Shown: piece after piece, positions 57,919 to 64,000 of the stretch
Layout: each line of letters opens with the position of its first letter
Numbering within the stretch: position 1 is the first letter of the stretch
NCBI RefSeq assembly: GCF_002088235.1
Contig: NZ_AQQV01000004.1
Span: 124,001-188,000 of the forward strand
Length of the DNA stretch: 64,000 nucleotides
Origin: Oceanococcus atlanticus
GTDB lineage: Bacteria; Pseudomonadota; Gammaproteobacteria; Nevskiales; Oceanococcaceae
Reading direction: 5' to 3'
The notes under the pieces: generated by a model
Told to the model about the DNA's origin: nothing
What the model saw: the letters and a program-made list of their open reading frames with translations, nothing else
Databases searched by the model: none
Made by a program: the position numbers and the translations under genes

Positions 57919-58608
57919 ATGAGTTCGATTGAGCCTGACCTGGCCCACTGGATAGCGCCAGATCCGCCATCGCCGCGGGTGCTGGATGGGTGGTATGCGC
58001 GCTTGGAGCCTCTGGACCCGGCGATCCATGCAGCGGCGCTGTGGCGTGTTTTGGCAGAGGCGCCGGATCAGCATTGGCGCTATCTGCCGTATGGGCCTTT
58101 TAAGGATGTTGCGGACATGGGGGCATGGCTGGACGGCGCGGCTCAGCAGTCCGACATGCTGTTCTATGTCATTGAGTCCAAGGCGCCATTTGAAGTGCTG
58201 GGCTTGGCTGCTTACCTGCGCATCGTGCCGCAGCATGGTTGCCTGGAGGTTGGGCATCTGAGTTTCTCGCCGCGTTTGCAGAAAACCCGCCTGGCCACCG
58301 AAGCCATGTATCTGATGATGCGTGAGGCGTTCGCCTTGGGCTACCGGCGATACGAATGGAAATGCGATGCGCTGAACGAGGCCTCGCGGGCTGCCGCTTT
58401 GCGTCTGGGGTTTGAGTACGAAGGCCTGTTTCGCCAGGCGGCGGTGGTCAAGGGGCGTAATCGCGATACGGCCTGGTATTCGATTATCGATGTGCAGTGG
58501 CCGGCCGTGCGGTGTGCACTTGAGCGCTGGCTGTCAGCGGACAACTTCGATGCCGATGGCCACCAGCGCCGGAGCCTGGCGATGCTGCGCAGTGCGCCGG
58601 TTTCATAA
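57919..58608 (+). CDS. GNAT-family N-acetyltransferase (RimJ/RimL-like)
   Basis: 229 residues of the GNAT fold that acts on proteins or small amines: LDGWYARLEPLDPAIHAAAL, WRYLPYGPF, VLGLAAYLRIVPQHGCLEVG, the acetyl-CoA segment RLQKTRLATEAMYLMM, and YEWKCDALNEASRAAALRLG, ending FEYEGLFRQAAVVKGRNRDT. The latter motif is typical of the DUF/RimJ-like group found in many proteobacteria. Substrate unknown. It lies 17 bases after yicC and may share its transcript. Confidence 0.9.
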   Translation: MSSIEPDLAHWIAPDPPSPRVLDGWYARLEPLDPAIHAAALWRVLAEAPDQHWRYLPYGPFKDVADMGAWLDGAAQQSDMLFYVIESKAPFEVLGLAAYLRIVPQHGCLEVGHLSFSPRLQKTRLATEAMYLMMREAFALGYRRYEWKCDALNEASRAAALRLGFEYEGLFRQAAVVKGRNRDTAWYSIIDVQWPAVRCALERWLSADNFDADGHQRRSLAMLRSAPVS

Positions 58609-58621
58609 CCTGCGAGGTTAT
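58605..58621. repeat. Short inverted repeat at the end of the GNAT gene
   Basis: ATAACCT and AGGTTAT, a perfect 7-bp dyad with a 3-base loop, includes the GNAT stop codon. It may be a weak terminator or an operator for the following gene; no T-run is seen. Confidence 0.45.
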
Positions 58622-58671
58622 TGTCGAGGCTGCCAGTTTGCGTTCTCATGGGGCGAACCAGGAGGCCCTTC

Positions 58672-59043
58672 ATGCATCAGATCGCGTTGTTCCGTGTTTT
58701 TCTACTCAATGCCACGGTGTTGATTACACATCAAATTGATGCCGCGTACTGGCATGAGTGGAATCTTTTCCGGATTCCTGGCGGCAACCAGGTCAATTTG
58801 CTGCTCAACCTGCCCATCATTGCGCTGGTGCTACTGGCTTTTGCTGAGGTTGTGCGCCATGGTCCGCGGCAGCGCCAGGCACACGCTTTAATGATTTTTT
58901 TGGGGCTGCTGACAGTGGTCTTACACAGCCTGTTTTTCGCCTTGGGCCATGATGAGTTTGCTCAGCCGATGTCTTTGTTGCTGCTGGCAGCGGCCGCTTT
59001 GCTGTCCGTCACGCAGTGGGTACTGCTGGGCAAATCACGCTGA
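58672..59043 (+). CDS. Small membrane protein of unknown function
   Basis: 123 residues with about four hydrophobic segments. It starts MHQIALFRVFLLNATVLITH followed by QIDAAYWHEWNLF, then a helix with LLLNLPIIALVLLAF, another with HALMIFLGLLTVVLHSLFFAL, and a last one with LLLLAAAALLSVTQWVLL. Histidines near helix ends (HQIDAAYWHEW, ALGHDEF) could bind metal or heme, but nothing proves it. It may belong to the small DUF6713-like proteins; I am not sure. A strong GGAGG six bases before the ATG at 58672 fixes the start. Confidence 0.75.
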   Translation: MHQIALFRVFLLNATVLITHQIDAAYWHEWNLFRIPGGNQVNLLLNLPIIALVLLAFAEVVRHGPRQRQAHALMIFLGLLTVVLHSLFFALGHDEFAQPMSLLLLAAAALLSVTQWVLLGKSR

Positions 59044-59070
59044 CCACCCGTTGTCTGGTGGTCAGCGTGA
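59035..59070. repeat. Long perfect hairpin between convergent genes
   Basis: A 14-bp perfect stem (TCACGCTGACCACC pairing with GGTGGTCAGCGTGA) and an 8-base loop, beginning within the last codons of the small membrane protein. It lies between two convergent genes, so it probably ends transcription from one or both sides, although there is no T-run. Confidence 0.75.
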
Positions 59071-59079
59071 CGCCGGGTC

Positions 59080-60900
59080 TTACAGCAGTGGCAGTTCCAG
59101 CGTTCCGCTGAGTGTCACAGCCGGCACCAGCAAATCGCGTGACCAGGTGATCGGGAACTGGGCGTGGAAGCCGTAGATCAGCAAGGCCAACTCGTCGCCG
59201 GGGTTGAGGCGTTCAGCGATGCCGTTCATTTCCATCTGGTGGGCGCCGAAACCACGCACCGGTGTGATCTGGCCATCCAGCGGGTCCCAGTGGTTCTGAC
59301 CCGCGGGGCGGTGTCCAATGGCCAGGTACAGGATCGGGTCGCAGCCCAGTTGTACTGGGGCGCCCGGCACGGCACATTCGCTCATCTCCAGGCCGCTCAA
59401 GCCTTCAATCTGGATGTCCAGTTTGGGGATGCCGGCCAGCACGCCGCCTTCATCGCCCACCGTCATCAGCGGCTGGGTGGCCAGCAATGCCTCGCGCGCC
59501 CCGTTGCCCAGCACTGAGCCAACAATGCCCAGTACCGAGTTGAGCTGCGGCGTGCTGCTGTCAATTTCAAACGCTGTGCCGCCGTGTTGAACCTTATCGA
59601 CCAGGATGGCGTCTTCTTCACCCAGGCTCAGGCAGATCTCATCGGGCGGTGGCAATGTTGCCGCGATCAGGCCCTCACGCCCTTGCAGCTTTTCTTCAAA
59701 CCAGGCGAAGCGCATCTCTTCCTGGGAATACGTGCCGCAATTGGCGCTGCCGCCTGGGCCCTGCAGTTCCGGAATGGTGAGTACTTGCGCCAAGGGATCA
59801 AAAGCATCTTCCAGCCCAAGAGCTGGTAGCAAATGGCCGGACTGATGCGTTACCAGGCGCACATCGCCACCGATGGCTTTGCGGCACTCGTAATTGGCCA
59901 GGCCTTCGTTGAAGTTGAACAGCGTGTCGAGGAAGCCTTGGGAAATCAGGATGTCCGCCGGCGGTGGCAGATCAGGCGCGACGCTGAGTTCGTCGGCTGT
60001 GGCGAACAGGAAATTTTGCGGTCCGGCGGGTTCGCCATCGCAGAAATATTTCACGCTGTGGTAGCGCATGAAGTTGAAGCCAGCTTCGCTGAAGGCGTTG
60101 CTCACGCCGGCGTTGAGCAGGATTTCTAAAATGGCCGGATCCTGGGCTGTAACCCCTTGGCTGGCCAGTTCCAGCAGCTCGGGAAGCAGGGTGGTCGGAT
60201 CGCCGGTTAGCAGCGAGATGACACCGGAGGCTTCACCGCCAGCGACCAGCAACAGCCCCCAGCTGGATTTAACCACGTTATGCGGGTTGAGCGAGTAGGT
60301 CAGGTCATGCGGGGTGATATCCGGTGCCATCACGCGCAAACGATGGCGCGGATCAACCGCGTGCAACAAAAACTGGTACATGCCGCCGTAGGAACTGCCG
60401 TAACTGCCGACATACATTTCGCCGTTGGCGCGTCGACGCAGACCTGGCAGGTTTTCCGCCCAATCGAGCACGGCGATGAGGTTTTGCCCCTCATATTCCG
60501 GGTCCATCACCCGCACCTGGCCGGACGATTCGCCAAAGCCACGTTGATCGATTGAGATCACGTAATAGCCGGCGTCGCGCAAGCGCTGCTGAAAGTTACT
60601 GGGCTCAACGTTACGGCTGCCGCCATAGCCATGGCCCTGAAGCACCAGGGGATAGCTGGCGCCGACCTCTAGCTGGGTCGGTTCCATGACCTGAACCACG
60701 GTGGTATCGCCGGTGACCGGTGACAGAATTTCCTGGCGATAGACTTCACCCGCGCGACTTTCGCTGACTTCAACCAGGGTCGGCGACTGGCCCATGACGA
60801 TCGCGCCATCGGTATTGTTGCTGGCGGCGGAATCGGTGCGCCCACCATTGCAGGCAGCAACAGTCAGGCCCAGCCCCAGGGCAAGGATGCGATACAACAT
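59080..60900 (-). CDS. CocE/X-Pro dipeptidyl-peptidase-like alpha/beta hydrolase, lipoprotein
   Basis: About 606 residues. It starts MLYRILALGLGLTVAAC with lipobox VAAC at about residue 17, so it is exported and lipid-anchored. The alpha/beta-hydrolase core has LVLQGHGYGGSR, VISIDQRGFGESSGQ and the nucleophile in GSYGSSYGGMYQF, and a cap follows. The C-terminal part (PVQLGCDPILYLAIGHRPAG, TLSGTLELPLL) fits the jelly-roll of S15/CocE proteins. Activity could be peptidase or esterase; I cannot tell. The start ATG 60900 has GAGGAG eight bases upstream. It stands alone, convergent with the small membrane protein and divergent from gmk. Confidence 0.85.
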   Translation of the reverse strand: MLYRILALGLGLTVAACNGGRTDSAASNNTDGAIVMGQSPTLVEVSESRAGEVYRQEILSPVTGDTTVVQVMEPTQLEVGASYPLVLQGHGYGGSRNVEPSNFQQRLRDAGYYVISIDQRGFGESSGQVRVMDPEYEGQNLIAVLDWAENLPGLRRRANGEMYVGSYGSSYGGMYQFLLHAVDPRHRLRVMAPDITPHDLTYSLNPHNVVKSSWGLLLVAGGEASGVISLLTGDPTTLLPELLELASQGVTAQDPAILEILLNAGVSNAFSEAGFNFMRYHSVKYFCDGEPAGPQNFLFATADELSVAPDLPPPADILISQGFLDTLFNFNEGLANYECRKAIGGDVRLVTHQSGHLLPALGLEDAFDPLAQVLTIPELQGPGGSANCGTYSQEEMRFAWFEEKLQGREGLIAATLPPPDEICLSLGEEDAILVDKVQHGGTAFEIDSSTPQLNSVLGIVGSVLGNGAREALLATQPLMTVGDEGGVLAGIPKLDIQIEGLSGLEMSECAVPGAPVQLGCDPILYLAIGHRPAGQNHWDPLDGQITPVRGFGAHQMEMNGIAERLNPGDELALLIYGFHAQFPITWSRDLLVPAVTLSGTLELPLL

Positions 60901-61066
60901 AGTGTGTCTCCTCAAGCGGGCTCTATGGGCCCGTGTGTCGGCGTGCCTGACCATGAGAGGGTCTCGGCGAGCAGAATAGTTTAACTGCGTTAGATCCACG
61001 CCGCACCGTATAAACAGGTGAAGGGGTCAGGCATTACACTGAGCGCTTTGCTCACTGTTGCAGTTC

Positions 61067-61702
61067 ATGACGCAAGGCAATTTGATCATCCTGTGTGCGC
61101 CCTCGGGTGCGGGTAAAACCACTTTGGCGCGGCGTGTTATGGCGCGCCTACAGGCGCGTGGTCTGGAGGCGAGTTTTTCCGTGTCCTACACCACGCGTGC
61201 ACTGCGTCCTGGTGAGCGTGATGGGCATGACTACCACTTCGTGACGCGCGCCGTGTTTGACCAGATGGTGGCGGCGGGCGAGATGCTCGAACATGCCGAG
61301 GTTTTCGGGCGTTGCTATGGCACCGGCCGGGCGCGGACCGAACAGGCCCTTGATGCAGGGCACTGGGTGTTTCTGGACATCGACTGGCAGGGCGCCCGGC
61401 AGGTCAAAGCGCATCTGCCTGCGCTGGCCTGCAGCGTTGGCGTCTTGCCGCCTTCGCGCGCCGCCTTGGAGGAGCGCCTGCGCGGGCGTGGCCAGGACAG
61501 CGAAGACACCATCGCACAGCGCATGGCCGAGGCGGTGGCTGAGATGAGCCACTACCGCGAGTTCGACTACCTGATTGTCAACGACGATCTGGAGGTGGCC
61601 TGCGATGAGCTGGAGGCTGTGTGCTTGGCGGCGGGCTTGCGTGGACCGTTGCAGCAAAGCCGCCGCGCCACTTTGCTGGCGGATCTGCTTCAGAGCGATT
61701 AA
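61067..61702 (+). CDS. gmk: Guanylate kinase
   Basis: Phosphorylates GMP to GDP, cytoplasmic. 211 residues: P-loop [15 protein letters not shown], substrate loop [49 protein letters not shown], and [17 protein letters not shown]-like lid segment. The ATG at 61067 is used; a TTG three codons earlier is the alternative. The ribosome site is weak. A TATAAA stands about 60 bases upstream, without a good -35. Order gmk-rpoZ-spoT is conserved in gammaproteobacteria. Confidence 0.96.
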   Translation: MTQGNLIILCAPSGAGKTTLARRVMARLQARGLEASFSVSYTTRALRPGERDGHDYHFVTRAVFDQMVAAGEMLEHAEVFGRCYGTGRARTEQALDAGHWVFLDIDWQGARQVKAHLPALACSVGVLPPSRAALEERLRGRGQDSEDTIAQRMAEAVAEMSHYREFDYLIVNDDLEVACDELEAVCLAAGLRGPLQQSRRATLLADLLQSD

Positions 61703-61736
61703 ACTACGCGGCTACGTTTCAGAAATTCGAGCACTC

Positions 61737-61997
61737 ATGGCACGTGTCACTGTTGAGGACTGCCTCAAAAACATCGACAACCAGTTTGAGCTGACCCTGG
61801 TCGCAGCCAAGCGCGCGCGGCAGCTCGCACGCGGCGCGGATTCCAAGGTGCCGTGGGGTAATCACAAATCCACCGTGGTTGCACTGCGTGAAGTGGCCGA
61901 CGACCTGACCGGGCGCGATGTGCTCAGCGAGAACGATCCGCCGCCGGTGCCGCAGCTCAAAGTCGACCTGTCGAACATCGAAGTCGGTACTGACTGA
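61737..61997 (+). CDS. rpoZ: RNA polymerase omega subunit
   Basis: 86 residues: [40 protein letters not shown] and [16 protein letters not shown]. Small subunit that helps assemble RNA polymerase and forms part of a ppGpp site with beta-prime. The start is the family's standard one. Its cysteine and N-terminus are those of the gammaproteobacterial type. A terminator directly follows. Confidence 0.97.
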   Translation: MARVTVEDCLKNIDNQFELTLVAAKRARQLARGADSKVPWGNHKSTVVALREVADDLTGRDVLSENDPPPVPQLKVDLSNIEVGTD

Positions 61998-62016
61998 GTT
62001 CGATCTTCCGATACCA

Positions 62017-62050
62017 ACGCCCCGCAGGCTCGCCTCCGGGGCGTTTTTTT
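62017..62050 (+). terminator. Rho-independent terminator of gmk-rpoZ
   Basis: An outer stem ACGCCCCG/CGGGGCGT and an inner stem AGGC/GCCT, followed by seven T. It separates rpoZ from spoT, which in E. coli belong to the same transcript. A TATACT at 62074-62079 may be the -10 of a separate spoT promoter. Confidence 0.92.
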
Positions 62051-62087
62051 GTGCTGTACACCCGATCCGTGGCTATACTCGTGAGCT

Positions 62088-64000
62088 ATGGAATTGCCCG
62101 TCATCAGCCGCCTGAACACCGCGTTTCGCACCTCGCGAATTACCCGCGAGTTCGGTATCGATGCGCTGGTCAGTGTGCTCGAGTCGTATCTGCCCGATGA
62201 CGAGATCGCCATCGTGCGCGAAGCCCATGAATATGGGGCGGCGATGCACGCCGGGCAGTTCCGCAAAACCGGCGAGCCCTACATTTTTCACCCGCTGGCG
62301 GTGGCGCGCATTCTGGCTGAAATGCGCATGGACTACACCACCTTGGTGGCGGCCATCCTGCATGACGTGATCGAAGATACGCCGGCGGCCAAACACGAAG
62401 TGGCCGAGCGTTTCGGTGAAGAGGTCGCGCACATCGTTGACGGGGTCAGCAAGCTCGATCGGGCCACCGATCAGTCGCGCGAAGAAGCGCAAGCGGAAAG
62501 CCTGCGCAAGTTGATGATGGCCATGACCGATGACCTGCGGGTGATTCTGGTCAAGCTGGCTGACCGCCTGCACAACATGCGCACGCTGGCGACCATGGCC
62601 ACGGAAAAGCGGCGCCGGGTGGCGCGTGAAACGCTGGAGATTTACGCGCCGATCGCGCATCGCCTGGGTATTCATACCCTGCGCAACGAACTCGAAGATC
62701 TGGGTTTTGCCAACCGTTATCCCAAGCGCCATCGCGTGCTCAAGCGCTCGGTCGAGGCGGTTGCCGGGCGGCGCAAAGACCTTATTCGCGAGGTTGAGGA
62801 CAAGCTCAACCGGCGGTTGTCCGAGGAGGGCATCGGGGCGGCGGTGTTTGGCCGGCGCAAGAACCTATATGGCGTGTATCAGAAAATGCGCAAGAAGCAT
62901 TTGCGTTTTCTGGATGTCATGGATCTGTACGGTTTTCGTGTCATCGTTGATTCCGAAGATGCCTGTTACCGCGCGCTTGGCGTGGTGCACAGCATGTATC
63001 AGCCGATCTCGGAGCAGTTCAATGACTATATTGCCTGCCCCAAGGTCAACGGTTATCAATCGCTGCACACCACCTTGATCGGGCCGAAGGGGGTCAAGAT
63101 CGAGGTGCAGATTCGCACCCGTGATCAGAACCACATTGCCGAATCCGGGGTGGCCGCACACTGGCAGTACAAGCTGGGACGGGATCAGGCACGACAGGCG
63201 CCGGAGCAGCGCGCGCGTGAGTGGCTGGCCGGTTTGGTCGAGGTCAATCGACGCACGGCCAATGCCATGGATTTCATGGAGTCGGTGCGTGTGGATCTGT
63301 TCCCCGACGAGGTCTACGTGTTCAGTCCCAAGGGGCAGATTTACCGCCTGGTCAAAGGCGCGACCGCGCTGGATCTGGCCTACGCCATCCACACTGATCT
63401 GGGCAACTCGGCCGTGAGTGCCTGGATCGACGATCACCTGCAGGCGCTGTCGACGCCGCTGAGCAATGGCCAGCAGGTGCGTATCGTGACGGCGCGCCAT
63501 CAAAGCCCCAACGCCACCTGGCTGAACTTCGTCAAGACCGGCAAGGCGCGCAGTGCGATCCTGCATCACCTGCGTCACCAGCGGGCCGATGAGTCACGGC
63601 GTCTGGGCCGGCGCTTGCTGACCATGGCTTTGCATGAGCGCGGCATGTCCTTGCGCAAACTCGATCCGGACAAGATCGAAGTTTTGCTCAAAACGCTCAA
63701 GGAGCCCGACATGGAGCGGGTGTTCGAGAGCATCGGCAACGGCCGGCGCATGGCCTCTTTGGTCGCGCATCAGCTGGAGTCCGGCAGCACTGCAAGCAGC
63801 GACAAGCCTCACGCGCTGGCGATTGAGGGCACCGAAGGCATGGCTGTGGAATTCGCCGGATGCTGCCGGCCGATCCCTGGCGATCGTATTCGCGGGGTGA
63901 TTCGCTCCGGGCGCGGTATTGTCATTCACCAGGCCAACTGCAAGAACGGTCTGGTCGGCGATCGCCAGAGCGGCACGCAGGTCGATGTGGTCTGGTCGGA
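62088..64000 (+). CDS. spoT: Bifunctional (p)ppGpp synthetase/hydrolase (3' end outside the window)
   Basis: Makes and degrades the stringent-response alarmone (p)ppGpp. About 637 residues are visible with no stop. HD hydrolase domain (about 45-160) with HDVIEDT and LVKLADRLHNMRTL, so hydrolase looks active. Synthetase domain (about 235-355) with GRRKNLYGVYQKM, DLYGFRVIV and ACPKVNGYQSLHTTL. TGS domain (about 390-450, DLFPDEVYVFSPKGQIYRLV), helical region, and a zinc-finger-like segment EFAGCCRPIPGDRIRG. The C-terminal ACT domain is cut off by the window. The position after rpoZ and the intact HD site fit SpoT, not RelA. Confidence 0.96.
   Translation, partial: MELPVISRLNTAFRTSRITREFGIDALVSVLESYLPDDEIAIVREAHEYGAAMHAGQFRKTGEPYIFHPLAVARILAEMRMDYTTLVAAILHDVIEDTPAAKHEVAERFGEEVAHIVDGVSKLDRATDQSREEAQAESLRKLMMAMTDDLRVILVKLADRLHNMRTLATMATEKRRRVARETLEIYAPIAHRLGIHTLRNELEDLGFANRYPKRHRVLKRSVEAVAGRRKDLIREVEDKLNRRLSEEGIGAAVFGRRKNLYGVYQKMRKKHLRFLDVMDLYGFRVIVDSEDACYRALGVVHSMYQPISEQFNDYIACPKVNGYQSLHTTLIGPKGVKIEVQIRTRDQNHIAESGVAAHWQYKLGRDQARQAPEQRAREWLAGLVEVNRRTANAMDFMESVRVDLFPDEVYVFSPKGQIYRLVKGATALDLAYAIHTDLGNSAVSAWIDDHLQALSTPLSNGQQVRIVTARHQSPNATWLNFVKTGKARSAILHHLRHQRADESRRLGRRLLTMALHERGMSLRKLDPDKIEVLLKTLKEPDMERVFESIGNGRRMASLVAHQLESGSTASSDKPHALAIEGTEGMAVEFAGCCRPIPGDRIRGVIRSGRGIVIHQANCKNGLVGDRQSGTQVDVVWS

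Overview
The window is 64 kb of dense, GC-rich bacterial chromosome that looks like a gammaproteobacterium. The reasons are the type IV pilus order pilMNOPQ followed by aroK-aroB-dgt, a split gltB/gltD glutamate synthase, a gmk-rpoZ-spoT run, and a DUF1329 protein. The S46 peptidase, the DUF1329 protein and the lipid-type diiron/reductase genes would fit the Nevskiales/Salinisphaerales neighbourhood, but that placement is inference. Nearly all of it is coding. I see no tRNA, rRNA, CRISPR array, prophage or insertion sequence, and no gene-free stretch above 300 bases.

Layout. 1-2532: end of a homoserine kinase gene translationally coupled to the two membrane subunits of a TRAP transporter. 2529-5383: folE head-to-head with an orphan ParB-like gene, then an exported DUF1329 protein. 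5458-13142: rmuC, a short-chain dehydrogenase, and a BarA-like hybrid kinase coupled to a response regulator with a degenerate GGDEF and an intact EAL domain. 13197-18751: a plus-strand block of ferredoxin reductase, MerR regulator, diiron oxidase-like protein, an MFS-acyltransferase fusion and a TetR regulator. 18800-22849: yiaAB-pspA, two unknown membrane-anchored proteins, an ArsC-like protein, a DUF167 protein and a PAS histidine kinase. 22936-23913: malate dehydrogenase.

23994-29091 is the most interesting part. A cyanide-insensitive-type cytochrome bd oxidase (cydA-cydB) and a type II sulfide:quinone oxidoreductase form one operon. It is preceded by a near-perfect sigma-54 promoter and faces a divergent sigma-54 activator whose N-terminal cysteine spacing matches the polysulfide sensor FisR. 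Read together this is a self-contained sulfide-responsive respiratory chain: sulfide to quinol through SQR, and quinol to oxygen through a sulfide-tolerant oxidase.

29092-47574 (all minus strand): tag, S46 peptidase, hemE, pyrF, gltD, gltB, dgt, aroB, aroK, pilQ-pilM. 47740-50807: PBP1A and a coupled unknown gene. 50860-57124 (minus): citrate synthase, malic enzyme, ribosomal protein L31, hemW, rdgB, rph and a PP2C phosphatase. 57026-64000: yicC, a GNAT acetyltransferase, a small membrane protein, a surface alpha/beta hydrolase on the minus strand, gmk, rpoZ and the first two thirds of spoT, which runs off the window.

Regulatory sites I can support by eye include the sigma-54 promoter and an upstream dyad before cydA, tandem operator-like palindromes in the pspA promoter, a dyad over the promoter of the MFS-acyltransferase gene, sigma-70 promoters for gltB, pilM and mdh, and rho-independent terminators after the DUF1329 gene, tetR/yiaAB, mdh, pilQ, gltA and rpoZ.
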